64,000 nt of DNA from Arthrobacter alpinus (GCF_001294625.1 NZ_CP012677.1:2976001-3040000); one strand, 5' to 3'. Shown: positions 41,971 through 50,463, numbered from the stretch's first letter. Notes: generated by a model from the sequence alone, not told the origin. Numbers and translations are program-made.

Positions 41971-43161
41971 CTAGCCGTCGTAGTCAACAGTGACTTCGGG
42001 CGTGGTGGGGCGGGACTGGCAGGTCAGGACGTAACCGTTGGCTACTTCATCCGGCTCCAACGCGTAGTTCTCGTCCATTTCCACTTTCCCCGAGACCAGT
42101 TTGGCCCTGCAAGTGCCGCAGACCCCACCGGCGCAGGCGAAGGGTACGTCGGGGCGCACGCGCAGGGCGGCGTTGAGGATGGATTCGCGGGCGTGGGTGG
42201 GGCTGAGAATGTCCGCCTTGAGCCCGTCGAGAGTGAAGGTGATCTTATAGTTCTCCGCTGACTCGTCCACGATCACACGGCGCCCGGCCTGCCCTTCGGG
42301 GCGGTTGGGGGTGCCGGTGGTGAACAGTTCAAAACGGATGTTCTCCTTGGGCACCCCGCGGGCGGCGAGCGTGTCCCGGCACAGCTGGACGAGTTCGAAG
42401 GGGCCGCACAAAAACCATTCGTCAACGTCGTCGCTGTGGATGGCTGTGCCCAGCAGGGCCTCGAGTTTGTCGGCGTCGAGCCGTCCGCTCAGGAGCGGGG
42501 CGATGCGCTGTTCGCGGGAGAGCACGTGGTGCAGGGCCAGCCGGGAAGGGTATTTGTCCTTCAGGTCTGCCAGTTCCTCCAAGAACATCACGTCCATGGA
42601 GGCCTTGTTCGCGTAGACGAGGTCAAAGCGGGTACCGGTGTTGGCGGCCAGCAGGGTCCGGGCGATGGCGATGACCGGGGTGATGCCGGAGCCAGCCGCG
42701 ATGGCCACGAAAGTACCGGCACCTGCCACCAAGTCTTCGGGGTGATTCATGCCGGTGAGCACGTTGGAGGGGCCGCCACGCTTGGAAATGAAGGCGCCCA
42801 TGGGGCTCATGACCTCCATGGAGTCACCCTCGGCCAATTCGGCGTTGGCCCAGGTGGAGAACCGCCCGCCAAGGTCCCGCTTGATGGCGACACGGATTTC
42901 GGAGCTGCCGTCGTCGAACTGGATGGGCGCGGCGCAGATGGAGTAGCTGCGGCGCACCTCCTTGAGGTCGCCGTCGTCGTCCGGCATCTGTGTGCGCAAG
43001 GCGACGTACTGGCCGGGCAGGTAGTCGTAGTAGCCGGCGAGTTCGGCCGGGACACCGAAGGTGACCTCGATGGCGTCCTCGGTGAGCCGGCGGACCCCGG
43101 ACACTTTCAGCTTGTGAAAGGAGGCGCGGCGCCGGGCTGCGGCATCAGTGGGGACGGTCAT
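41971..43161 (-). CDS. paaE: Phenylacetyl-CoA epoxidase reductase subunit PaaE
   Basis: A 396-residue flavin/iron-sulfur reductase that feeds electrons from NADPH to PaaABCD. It has an N-terminal FAD-binding domain (RRSYSICAAP), an NAD(P)-binding domain (AAGSGITPVIAIARTLL, FLCGPFELVQL) and a C-terminal plant-type [2Fe-2S] domain. The ferredoxin cysteines are C-A-GGVC-GTC with a last Cys in VLTCQSRP. The start abuts the paaD stop by one base (43161). The C-terminal DYDG matches family ends. Confidence 0.93.
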   Translation of the reverse strand: MTVPTDAAARRRASFHKLKVSGVRRLTEDAIEVTFGVPAELAGYYDYLPGQYVALRTQMPDDDGDLKEVRRSYSICAAPIQFDDGSSEIRVAIKRDLGGRFSTWANAELAEGDSMEVMSPMGAFISKRGGPSNVLTGMNHPEDLVAGAGTFVAIAAGSGITPVIAIARTLLAANTGTRFDLVYANKASMDVMFLEELADLKDKYPSRLALHHVLSREQRIAPLLSGRLDADKLEALLGTAIHSDDVDEWFLCGPFELVQLCRDTLAARGVPKENIRFELFTTGTPNRPEGQAGRRVIVDESAENYKITFTLDGLKADILSPTHARESILNAALRVRPDVPFACAGGVCGTCRAKLVSGKVEMDENYALEPDEVANGYVLTCQSRPTTPEVTVDYDG

Positions 43162-43718
43162 TAGAGCACCTTGAAGTAGTCAAAGGGTTCCTTGCAGTCC
43201 TGGCAGACGTAGAGCGCCTTGCAGGAGGTGGAACCGAAGCGGGTGATTTCCTTGGTATTCAGCGATTGGCATTGCGGACACTTGACCGCCAGTGTCAGCC
43301 GGACGTGGCCGCTGTGCCCGCCGGCGCTGGAGTGGCCGCTGGGGGCCGCTATCCCGTATTCTTCCAGCTTGACCTTGCCCGCGTCGCTCATCCAGTCAGT
43401 GGTCCAAGCCGGGGCCAGCACCATGTGGACGTCCACGCCTTTGTAACCTTCGGCGGTGAACACGGTGAGGAGGTCGTCGCGGATTGCATCCATGGCCGGG
43501 CAACCGGAGTATGTGGGCGTGATGGTGATCTGCACGGAAGGCTTGCCGGGCGCCGCGCCGGTGCCGCCGTCGTTCACATCGGCGCCGTACACCTGAACAC
43601 TGCGCAAGATGCCCAGATCCGCGATGGTCAGCACCGGGATTTCGGGGTCGCACACACGGGCCGCAATGTCCCAAGCCTCCTGCTGCGCAGTCTTTGCCCG
43701 GATGTCCATGGCGGTCAC
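43161..43718 (-). CDS. paaD: Phenylacetyl-CoA epoxidase accessory subunit PaaD
   Basis: A 185-residue DUF59/MIP18-like protein needed for activity of the epoxidase, probably in Fe-S or diiron assembly. The first half shows ARVCDPEIPVLTIADLGIL and TPTYSGCPAMDAI, the DUF59 hallmark. The C-terminal half has CPQCQSLN and VCQDCKEPF, a four-cysteine zinc/Fe-S site with the remaining Cys in FGSTSCKAL. The start overlaps paaC by 4 nt (ATGA). Confidence 0.92.
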   Translation of the reverse strand: MTAMDIRAKTAQQEAWDIAARVCDPEIPVLTIADLGILRSVQVYGADVNDGGTGAAPGKPSVQITITPTYSGCPAMDAIRDDLLTVFTAEGYKGVDVHMVLAPAWTTDWMSDAGKVKLEEYGIAAPSGHSSAGGHSGHVRLTLAVKCPQCQSLNTKEITRFGSTSCKALYVCQDCKEPFDYFKVL

Positions 43719-44545
43719 CAGCTTGCCCCGGGGAATTCGCGCGCCAGCACCTGCATTTCGGCCAACAGGAGGCCCAGGTGCTCGGAATGGTGCCCGCGCC
43801 GTCCGCCTCCGGTGGCCGTAGCTGACACAGGGATCTCCAGATCCGCTTCGTCAAAGACGACCGCCACGGCCCGGTCAAATTCCGCGCGCAGGCTGGGGGG
43901 AACGACGCCGGCCTCGCCGAGTCGCGTCGTCAGTGGATCGTCCTCGAACAGCTCGCCCACATAGGGCCACATCAGCTTGAATCCGGCAATCATGCGGCGG
44001 CGGGACTCCTCGGTGCCACCTGCCAGGCGGAGCACCCACTGCGTACTGTGGTCCAGGTGGTAGTCCACTTCCTTGACGGCCTTGGCCGCAATGGCGGCCA
44101 GCATCGCGTCGGTGGACTGTGTCAGTTCCCGGTAGAGCCGGTATTGGTAGTTGGCCACGATGAACTGCCGGGCAATGGTGGCCGCGAAGTCACCGTTGGG
44201 CTGTTCAAACAGGTGCGCCGAGCGGAATTCAGGTTCCCGGCGGAAGTAGGCGAGTTCGTCCTCGTTCTTACCCCAGGCACTGCCGGCGTAGGTCAAGAAG
44301 GAGCGGGCATGGCCCAGCTGGTCCAGGGCGATGTTGCCCAGCGCCACGTCTTCCTCAAGTTCCGGGGCGCGGGAGATCCAGTGGCCCAGGCGCTGGGCCA
44401 GGATCAGGGCGTCGTCTCCCAGACGCAGCGCGTATTCGGCCACGTCCTGGCTCGCCGTGGCGGTACCCTGCCGGGTGGCTTCGGCGATGTCTTCCGGACG
44501 CAGCGCGTTGCCCCGCGTGATGCGGGTGGCGGAGGAGTCGTTCAC
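43715..44545 (-). CDS. paaC: Phenylacetyl-CoA epoxidase structural subunit PaaC
   Basis: A 276-residue ferritin-like protein that forms the heterodimer scaffold with PaaA. YALRLGDDALILAQRLGHWISRAPELEEDVALGNIALDQLGHARSFL shows the helical pattern, but the diiron ligand set is incomplete, as expected for the non-catalytic subunit. The residues up to about 25 form an unconserved tail. ATGA overlap with paaB upstream and paaD downstream. Confidence 0.92.
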   Translation of the reverse strand: MNDSSATRITRGNALRPEDIAEATRQGTATASQDVAEYALRLGDDALILAQRLGHWISRAPELEEDVALGNIALDQLGHARSFLTYAGSAWGKNEDELAYFRREPEFRSAHLFEQPNGDFAATIARQFIVANYQYRLYRELTQSTDAMLAAIAAKAVKEVDYHLDHSTQWVLRLAGGTEESRRRMIAGFKLMWPYVGELFEDDPLTTRLGEAGVVPPSLRAEFDRAVAVVFDEADLEIPVSATATGGGRRGHHSEHLGLLLAEMQVLAREFPGASW

Positions 44546-44874
44546 AGGTGCTTCACTCCCTCGCTCTTGGTGTAATACGTGGCGTGCCGGTAATCCTTGC
44601 CTTGCGGGGACTCAAAGAAGGCGCCCTTGGAGTCGGGGTCCGAGGCCGCAATGGCGTCAGCCGGGACCACCCAGATGGAAACGCCTTCGTTGCGGCGCGT
44701 GTACAGGTCACGGGCATTGCGCAACGCCATTGACGCGTCGGGGGCATGTAGGGAACCCGCGTGAACGTGGCTAAGTCCTCTGTTGGACCGCACGAACACC
44801 TCCCACAGTGGCCAGCGGTGGGCAACTGCCTGGGGTGCCGACGTCGTACTTGGGGCTTTGTCCTGCTCGCTCAT
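44542..44874 (-). CDS. paaB: Phenylacetyl-CoA epoxidase subunit PaaB
   Basis: A 110-residue small subunit that stabilises the PaaA-PaaC complex. PLWEVFVRSNRGLSHVHAGSL (about 22-42) is a diagnostic family block, followed by ALRNARDLYTRR and IWVVPADAI. The length matches the family (about 95-115). It starts 2 nt after the paaA stop. Confidence 0.93.
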   Translation of the reverse strand: MSEQDKAPSTTSAPQAVAHRWPLWEVFVRSNRGLSHVHAGSLHAPDASMALRNARDLYTRRNEGVSIWVVPADAIAASDPDSKGAFFESPQGKDYRHATYYTKSEGVKHL

Positions 44875-44876
44875 GT

Positions 44877-45875
44877 TCAGGCTGCTACTTTCTGTGCGTT
44901 GGTGGCGGCCTGCTTGGCGGCGTAGGCCGAGGCGGCCTCACGGACCCAGGCACCGTCTTCGTGGGCGGAGCGGCGGCGCTCCAGGCGTTGGGCGTTGCAC
45001 GGGCCGCGGCCGGCCAAAACTTCCTTGAACTCGTCCCAGTCGAGGGGACCGTGGTCCCACTTCTTGGTGTCCTCGTTGAAGTGGATTGCCTCATCCGGCA
45101 GGCTCAGGCCCAGCACCTTGACTTGTTCGGCCATCATTCCCACAAAGCGGGACCGCAGCTCGTCGTTGCTGAACCGCTTGATGTTCCAGGCCATGGACTG
45201 CTTTGAGTTGGGCGAGTCGTCGTCTGGAGGGCCAAACATCATCAGTGACGGGGCATACCAGCGGTTCACCGCGTCCTGGGCCATGACCCGCTGTTCGGGC
45301 GTCCCGTTGGCCAGTTCGAGCAGGATCTCAAACCCTTGGCGTTGGTGGAAGGACTCTTCCTTGCAGACGCGCACCATGGCCCGGCCGTAGGGGCCGTAGG
45401 AGGCGCGGCACAGCGGCACCTGGTTGCAGATGGCTGCGCCGTCCACCATCCAGCCGATGGCACCCATGTCAGCCCACGTCGGCGTGGGGTAGTTGAAAAT
45501 GGAGGAATAGCGGGCCTTGCCGGCAACCAGGGCATCGGTCATCTCGTCACGGGTGGTGCCCAGGGTCTCGGCGGCCGAGTACAGGTACAGCCCGTGCCCT
45601 GCCTCGTCCTGGACCTTGGCCATCAGGATGGACTTACGCTTCAGGCTCGGCGCCCGGCTTATCCAGTTGGCCTCGGGTTGCATGCCGATGATCTCCGAAT
45701 GCGCGTGCTGGGAGATTTGGCGCACCAGCGAGCGGCGGTAGGCATTCGGCATCCAGTCACGCGGTTCGATCCGGGAGTCCTTGGCGATGATCCGGTCAAA
45801 GTTTTCCTGCCCGGCTGCCTCCAGCGCTGCTTGGTTCTGCGCGGACTCCCCTCCGGGCTGCACGTCTTGTGCCAT
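44877..45875 (-). CDS. paaA: Phenylacetyl-CoA epoxidase catalytic subunit PaaA
   Basis: A 332-residue carboxylate-bridged diiron monooxygenase subunit that epoxidises the ring of phenylacetyl-CoA. The helix carrying ligands is [18 protein letters not shown] (E-x-x-H), and [19 protein letters not shown] supplies the second E-x-x-H. The C-terminal tail is Ala-rich. It heads the paaABCDE operon. The start follows AAGGAGAA. A 17-bp palindromic operator for PaaR lies 40-56 nt upstream. Confidence 0.95.
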   Translation of the reverse strand: MAQDVQPGGESAQNQAALEAAGQENFDRIIAKDSRIEPRDWMPNAYRRSLVRQISQHAHSEIIGMQPEANWISRAPSLKRKSILMAKVQDEAGHGLYLYSAAETLGTTRDEMTDALVAGKARYSSIFNYPTPTWADMGAIGWMVDGAAICNQVPLCRASYGPYGRAMVRVCKEESFHQRQGFEILLELANGTPEQRVMAQDAVNRWYAPSLMMFGPPDDDSPNSKQSMAWNIKRFSNDELRSRFVGMMAEQVKVLGLSLPDEAIHFNEDTKKWDHGPLDWDEFKEVLAGRGPCNAQRLERRRSAHEDGAWVREAASAYAAKQAATNAQKVAA

Positions 45876-45914
45876 GACTTCTCCTTGATGTGTGCCGATT
45901 CTTGCCGGAATTAA

Positions 45915-45931
45915 TTACCGACCGTTCGTTC
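45915..45931 (-). promoter_or_regulatory. PaaR operator upstream of paaA
   Basis: TTACCGACCGTTCGTTC is identical to 55623-55639 in front of paaJ. It contains an imperfect inverted ACCGACCGTTCGTT core. It lies next to a -10-like element for paaA and so would block the promoter when bound. Binding by the TetR protein at 47874 is inferred. Confidence 0.75.
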
Positions 45932-45987
45932 AGGATATAGTGTGACGAGCGCCTCGTCAATCAAAGGGCCCGCGGCGCGGACCTAGA

Positions 45988-46033
45988 TTGACAGAACCCC
46001 CCGTCAAGGTATTACCTAATGAACATTCGGTAA
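45988..46033 (+). promoter_or_regulatory. paaI promoter with diverged PaaR operator
   Basis: TTGACA (45988-45993) and TATTAC (46010-46015) with a 16-bp spacer form a promoter pointing to paaI. TAATGAACATTCGGTAA (46017-46033) just downstream is a reverse-orientation variant of the PaaR operator, matching at about 12 of 17 positions. Confidence 0.6.
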
Positions 46034-46053
46034 GAAGAAGTGAGGAACAGCAC

Positions 46054-46491
46054 ATGGGTCTGACTAGGCCTGCCATTGACCATCCCATGCTCTCCAACGA
46101 CCACGCCTCGAAGTGGCTCGGCATTGAGGTGCTGGCGATCGACGACGGCCATGCCACCATTGCCATGACCCTCCGCCAAGAAATGATGAACGGCTTCGGC
46201 ATCACCCACGGCGGCATGATCTTCGCGTTCGCAGACACTGCTTTTGCCCTGGCCTGCAATGCCGCCGACGGCGACGGCAGCACCGTCACCGTGGCCTCCG
46301 GCGTCGACGTCAACTTTCTGGCACCCAGTCGTGCCGGCCAACGCATCACCGCCGTCGCCAACCGGCGCCAGCAGCAAGGACGCAGCGGGCTCTACGACGT
46401 CCAGGTCCTCTCAGGGGACGACGGCGGCGCTACAGTGATCGCCGAATTCCGCGGCCGCAGCCGCACCATTGCCAACAGACACACCAAGTGA
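46054..46491 (+). CDS. paaI: Hydroxyphenylacetyl-CoA thioesterase PaaI
   Basis: A 145-residue hotdog-fold thioesterase from ATG 46054, preceded by GTGAGGA. An upstream in-frame ATG (45988) would extend through the promoter region and is rejected. The core motif GFGITHGGMIFAFADTAFALACN holds the catalytic Asp/Thr region of PaaI (HGG at the loop). It hydrolyses dead-end CoA esters during phenylacetate breakdown. The stop overlaps the upstream leader of paaK. Confidence 0.9.
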   Translation: MGLTRPAIDHPMLSNDHASKWLGIEVLAIDDGHATIAMTLRQEMMNGFGITHGGMIFAFADTAFALACNAADGDGSTVTVASGVDVNFLAPSRAGQRITAVANRRQQQGRSGLYDVQVLSGDDGGATVIAEFRGRSRTIANRHTK

Positions 46492-46505
46492 AAGGTCCGT
46501 CCACA

Positions 46506-47822
46506 ATGACCGACACCACCCCCAAGGATCCTTCCAAGCTGGACGCGGCGGAGCTCATGAGCCGTGACGAGTTGGAGGCTCTGCAGCTTGGCCGCCTCAA
46601 ACACGCTCTCGCCTACGCCTACGAACGAGTGCCCATGTACAAGCGCAAGTTCGACGACGCCGGGGTCCACCCCACGGATCTTCGGGATTTGGCGGATTTG
46701 GCGAAATTCCCTTACACCACCAAGGAAGACCTGCGCCTGGAGTATCCGTTCGGCATGTTCGCCGTGCCGCAGAATCAGGTGTCCCGTATTCACGCCAGCT
46801 CCGGCACCACCGGGCGCCCCACCGTTGTTGGCTACACGGAGAACGACCTCAAGGTCTGGGCGTCCCTAGTGGCCCGGTCCATGCGCGCCTCCGGCGTGCG
46901 CCCCGGCATGAAGGTCCACAACGCCTACGGATACGGCCTCTTCACGGGCGGGCTTGGCGCCCACTACGGGGCCGAGGCCCTGGGCGCCACCGTCATTCCC
47001 ATGTCCGGCGGGCAGACGGAGAAGCAGATCCAGCTGATCCAGGACTTCGAGCCGGATGCGATCATGTGCACGCCGACGTACCTACTGACCATCATGGACG
47101 CTATGATCCAGCGCGGCATCGACCCACGCACCACCTCCTTGAAGTTCGCGGTCTGTGGGGCTGAACCCTGGACCGAGGAAATGCGCCACGAGTTGGAGCA
47201 GGGCCTGGACCTGCAGGCCTGCGACATCTACGGGCTCTCCGAAGTCATGGGCCCGGGCGTGGCCGGGGAATCCGTAGAAACCAAGGACGGCAACCACATC
47301 TGGGAGGACCACTTCCGCCCCGAGATCATCGACCCCTTTGACTACACCTCAGTCCTGCCGGACGGCCAGGAGGGTGAGCTGGTGTTCACAGCGTTGACCA
47401 AGGAGGCGCTGCCCATCATCAGGTACCGCACCAAGGATCTGTCCAAGCTACTGCCCGGTACGGCACGCCCGTCCATGCGCCGCATGGCCCGCATCACGGG
47501 CCGCAGCGACGACATGATCATCTTGCGTGGGGTGAACCTGTTCCCCTCACAGATTGAGGAGATTGCTCTGCGCATCCCGGCACTGAGTCCCCACTTCCAG
47601 CTGGAGCTGACCCGCACCGGCCGGATGGATGCGATGACCATTCGCATTGAACCGCGGGAAAACACCACGCCGCAGGAACGCGCCTCCGCCGGGCTGCTGC
47701 TGAAAACCCAGATCAAGATCCACGTCGGCTCCTCGTGCGCCATCGAGGTCGTGGAGCCGGGCACGCTGGAACGCTCCAACGGCAAACTCCGGCGCATCTA
47801 TGACAACCGTCCCAAGCCTTGA
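46506..47822 (+). CDS. paaK: Phenylacetate-CoA ligase PaaK
   Basis: A 438-residue AMP-forming ligase that activates phenylacetate. From ATG 46506 (AAAGG upstream) the P-loop-like HASSGTTGRPTVVGYT follows, then ...MSGGQTEKQIQ and CGAEPWTEEMRHELE, and YGLSEVMGPGVAGE around the adenylate site. The hinge GRSDDMIILRGVNLFPSQIE and the C-terminal lysine in ERSNGKLRRI are intact. A GTG start at 46488 is possible but lacks a ribosome site. It lies 14 nt after paaI. Confidence 0.94.
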   Translation: MTDTTPKDPSKLDAAELMSRDELEALQLGRLKHALAYAYERVPMYKRKFDDAGVHPTDLRDLADLAKFPYTTKEDLRLEYPFGMFAVPQNQVSRIHASSGTTGRPTVVGYTENDLKVWASLVARSMRASGVRPGMKVHNAYGYGLFTGGLGAHYGAEALGATVIPMSGGQTEKQIQLIQDFEPDAIMCTPTYLLTIMDAMIQRGIDPRTTSLKFAVCGAEPWTEEMRHELEQGLDLQACDIYGLSEVMGPGVAGESVETKDGNHIWEDHFRPEIIDPFDYTSVLPDGQEGELVFTALTKEALPIIRYRTKDLSKLLPGTARPSMRRMARITGRSDDMIILRGVNLFPSQIEEIALRIPALSPHFQLELTRTGRMDAMTIRIEPRENTTPQERASAGLLLKTQIKIHVGSSCAIEVVEPGTLERSNGKLRRIYDNRPKP

Positions 47823-47873
47823 TGACCTCGCGCCTGGCCGGACCGGGTGAGACCGCATGAGAAACTAGGACCC

Positions 47874-48503
47874 ATGCCTGCCAACCTTCCCACCGTCACC
47901 TCGTCGCCCTCCGCTGCCACTGGCGCCAAGCGGGGGCGGCCAGGGTACGACCAGCAGTCGGTGCTTCGCGTCGCCGTGGACGTCTTCAACAAGCACGGCT
48001 ACGAGGCCACCTCGATGGGTATCCTGGCGGAGACCCTGGGCATTTCAAAGTCGGCCATCTACCACCATGTCCCCTCCAAGGAGGAGTTGCTGCGGCTTGC
48101 CCTCGAAGAGGCACTGGGCGGCCTGGAGACGGTTTTGACGCTCGACGGCGCCACCTCGGGTGCCGCCGACGCACGCCTGGAGTACGTGCTGCGCGGCACC
48201 ATCGCCGTTCTGGTGGAGCGTCTGCCCTTCGTGACATTGCTGTTGCGCCTGCGCGGGAACACGGCGATGGAACGCGAGGCGCTGGCCCGGCGTCGCGCCT
48301 TCGACCGCACCATCACCGCCCTGGTCTCCGCCGCCCAACAGGACGGCACACTCCGAACGGACATTGCCCCGGGCACCGTCACCAGGCTGCTATTTGGCAC
48401 CATTAATTCGATCGTGGAATGGTACAAGCCTGGCGGCCCGTTGACCTCACAAAAGCTGGCCGACGACGTCATCTCCATGGCTTTCGCGGGTCTTCGCAAA
48501 TAG
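47874..48503 (+). CDS. paaR: TetR-family regulator PaaR
   Basis: A 209-residue TetR-type repressor. The HTH is SMGILAETLGISKSAIYHHVPSKEEL (about 47-72, described in parts), and the C-terminal ligand domain is helical (TINSIVEWYKPGGPLTSQKLADDV). In actinobacteria and Thermus, PaaR represses paa genes and is released by phenylacetyl-CoA. The identical palindromic 17-mers at 45915 and 55623 are its probable sites. The ATG at 47874 is preferred over GTG 47847, which would add nine residues. It is 51 nt after paaK. Confidence 0.85.
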   Translation: MPANLPTVTSSPSAATGAKRGRPGYDQQSVLRVAVDVFNKHGYEATSMGILAETLGISKSAIYHHVPSKEELLRLALEEALGGLETVLTLDGATSGAADARLEYVLRGTIAVLVERLPFVTLLLRLRGNTAMEREALARRRAFDRTITALVSAAQQDGTLRTDIAPGTVTRLLFGTINSIVEWYKPGGPLTSQKLADDVISMAFAGLRK

Positions 48504-48565
48504 GCCCGGGCCAACCACACGCCTCCGGTCTCGACAAGAGCGCTTCCCGGGCGCAAGCTGGAGGC

Positions 48566-49333
48566 ATGGCCACCAAGATATCCGCAGCACTACAGGCGCT
48601 CTCGCGCGACCTTCGTTACGAACCGACCACCAAGCGCATCCGCGCGTATCTGGGGGCTGAGCTGGTTCTGGATTCCCGCAGTGCCGTGGTCATGTGGGAA
48701 CCCCGTCGGGTGGTGCCGTGCTACGCGGTGCCGGCCACCGACGTCGACGCCGTCCTGAGCGTGGCCGGCCCGCCCACCCGGGACGCCGGCGCCTCTCCCG
48801 CGCAACTTCCGGGCATTCCCTTCAGTCGGCACAGCACGCCCGGCACGCCCCTTGATGTTTCCGCGGGCGGGGCAACGGCCGCGGGCAGAGGCTTTGAGCT
48901 AAAAGACGCGGACCTGGCCGGCTACGTGGCCTTTGATCCCGAGGCGTTCACCTGGCGGGAGGAAGAGGACACCGTGCTCTCCCACCCGCGGGACCCCTTC
49001 CACCGGGTGGACATTCGCCAGAGTTCCCGGCGCGTGAAGGTCACCTCCGATGAACTGGTGCTGGCGGAATCCTCGGCCCCGCTGATGGTGTTTGAAACCA
49101 ATATGGCCGAGCGGATCTATCTGCCGTCCGAGGACGTGAACTGGGATGCACTGACGCCCACTGACTCATCCACGCTGTGCCCCTATAAGGGCCAGGCGAG
49201 CTACTGGCGCCTGGCTGGCGGGCCCGACGGCGACGTGGCGTGGAGCTACCTGGAACCCCTCGCCGAGGCGGGCGAGCTGGCCGGCTACGTGTGCTTCTAC
49301 GACAACCTCGTGGACGTGGCTGAACTCCCGTGA
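48566..49333 (+). CDS. DUF427-domain protein (two copies)
   Basis: A 255-residue protein with two DUF427 modules. The first contains the LVLDSRSAVVMWEPRRVVPCY-type strand pattern (36-56, in parts), the second the similar LVLAESSAPLMVFETNMAERIYLP. CPYKGQASYW is the DUF427 signature, and AGYVCFYDN its end. The function is unknown. The start is set by GGAGGC directly before ATG. Its TGA stop lies in a family A repeat. A second, incomplete DUF427 tail occurs 1 kb downstream. Confidence 0.8.
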   Translation: MATKISAALQALSRDLRYEPTTKRIRAYLGAELVLDSRSAVVMWEPRRVVPCYAVPATDVDAVLSVAGPPTRDAGASPAQLPGIPFSRHSTPGTPLDVSAGGATAAGRGFELKDADLAGYVAFDPEAFTWREEEDTVLSHPRDPFHRVDIRQSSRRVKVTSDELVLAESSAPLMVFETNMAERIYLPSEDVNWDALTPTDSSTLCPYKGQASYWRLAGGPDGDVAWSYLEPLAEAGELAGYVCFYDNLVDVAELP

Positions 49334-49501
49334 TTGAGGCCTCCGGTGATCGAGACACCGGTGATCGAGCCGGGCCCCCGACCGCGAGGGACCCGCTGGG
49401 AGCTTGCGAGCAGTGGGAGCTTGCAAGCAGTGGGAGCTTGCAAGCAGTGGGAGCGGTTGGGGAGCGAAATCACAAGGGGTTTCGACAAACTCGACCACCG
49501 G
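49331..49501. repeat. Repeat-rich block: family A copies, 17-bp tandem unit and family B
   Basis: Begins with TGATTGAGGC at the DUF427 stop. A family B block (49371-49467) matches 41884-41938 in reverse. Inside it, the 17-mer TGGGAGCTTGCAAGCAG repeats three times (49397-49447) with few changes. It ends with AGCGAAATC and GTTTCGACAAACTCGACCACC (given by position), a family A half. Confidence 0.7.
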
Positions 49502-49652
49502 CTTGTTTCGTCGGAGCAATATCGGGAACAGGGTAAGTAAGCGCTGAGCCAGCCCACACAGGGAGCCACTACCGTCCAGCTGAAACCATGTCGGGACGGA
49601 TGTTCCTCGGTGCCGCAAAGTCGGAGTTGTTTACCACGAACGTGGCCCGTTC

Positions 49653-49800
49653 TCAGGGGTGTGCCGATTCGAAGTAGAGACGCTGTCCGCCGACGATCAG
49701 GGCATCCAGCGGTGCGCGCACCGATTCCAGCTGCGCCAGCTGGTCGACCCGTGCGTCGTAGGACGCCGTCAACTGCCGGCAACCGACGGCCGAGAGGGGA
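49653..49800 (-). pseudogene. Possible C-terminal gene remnant
   Basis: The minus strand reads TASYDARVDQLAQLESVRAP and then LDALIVGGQRLYFESAHP before a stop, with good coding character for about 48 codons, but I find no start codon. I cannot assign a family. It overlaps the area upstream of the RelB-like ORF. It may be the tail of a displaced gene. Confidence 0.3.
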
Positions 49801-49831
49801 CGTGCGCTGCGGGACACAATCTCGGGCCGAG

Positions 49832-49851
49832 TGTATAACTTTTCTTATAAC
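49832..49851 (+). promoter_or_regulatory. TATAAC-rich operator/promoter before RelB-like ORF
   Basis: GTATAAC and TTATAAC, 5 nt apart, form a near inverted pair around a TTTTC loop, about 22-41 nt before the ATG at 49873. Antitoxin genes often autoregulate through such sites. Confidence 0.35.
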
Positions 49852-49872
49852 GCGGAACAGGACGCTGGCACA

Positions 49873-49995
49873 ATGACGATCTCAATTCGACTCACGCCCG
49901 ATGAAGAAGCCCGACTTGACGTTCTCGCGCGCCGCACCGGCCGGTCGAAGAGCTTCTACGTGAGAACCGCGCTCCACGAATACCTGGCAGATTGA
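49873..49995 (+). pseudogene. Truncated RelB-like ribbon-helix-helix antitoxin
   Basis: MTISIRLTPDEEARLDVLAR, then RTGRSKSFYVRTALHEYLAD and a stop: 40 residues. This is the typical RHH N-terminus of RelB/ParD-like antitoxins that binds DNA. The normal C-terminal half (about 35-45 residues, toxin-binding) is missing, and no RelE-like toxin follows. Upstream is a TATAAC-rich site. It is probably a remnant of a toxin-antitoxin pair, though a short DNA-binding peptide could still be made. Confidence 0.65.
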
Positions 49996-50330
49996 GACCA
50001 CCGCGGGGTTCGGCGCTACCGCCGCGGCATTTATTGATTCCTCAGGCTCATCAGATCTCTCATTGCCGCTGCCTTCAATACTTTGTGCACCTCGAGTTGT
50101 TCAGCAAGCAGAATCCTCTACAGGACGGCTCGCCAGATACGCCATGTCGTGTTCCCCTGGCAGCTGGGTTGCCAGCTTGGTATCAATCGGCATTCGATAC
50201 GGGTAGTCCCGATTAGGTTCCTATGGATGGCCTCGCAGAGTTCAATCTCGTCGCGTTGTTGTTGGAGACCGCATTGGCCCCGAAACTTGCAGGTTGCGAG
50301 GGCATCTGCGTGAACTTCAGCGTCAAGGAC
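49996..50330. other. 335-bp stretch without recognisable gene
   Basis: Short frames on both strands show no conserved motif. A 64-codon + strand frame (50223-50417) runs into the DUF427 tail. I see no other feature. Confidence 0.3.
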
Positions 50331-50417
50331 GCGTCTGCCGAGCAGCAGAAGTTCGCCAAGCTGGCCGGCTACGTGCCCCTCTACGACAACCCGGTGGACG
50401 TGGCGAGACTCCGGTGA
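50331..50417 (+). pseudogene. 3' fragment of a DUF427 gene
   Basis: The C-terminal LAGYVPLYDNPVDVARL closely matches LAGYVCFYDNLVDVAEL at the end of the complete DUF427 gene (49278-49330). DNA similarity continues into the family A repeat behind it. Only about 19 codons match, so this is a remnant of a duplication or a recombination scar. Confidence 0.6.
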
Positions 50418-50460
50418 TTGAGCTTGTCGAAATCACAAGGGGTCTCGCCACGTCCACCGG
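50411..50460. repeat. Family A repeat pair at the paaZ end
   Basis: GATTGAGCTTGTCGAAATC (50416-50434, exact to the copy at 30121) gives the stop of the DUF427 fragment. A GGTCTCGCCACGTCCACCGG half (50441-50460) faces it. It lies right after the convergent paaZ stop. Confidence 0.7.
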
Positions 50461-50463
50461 CGC

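Noticed and set aside
49397..49447. Possible CRISPR array
   Set aside because: The repeats are directly adjacent 17-mers without spacers, only three units, and no cas genes are near.
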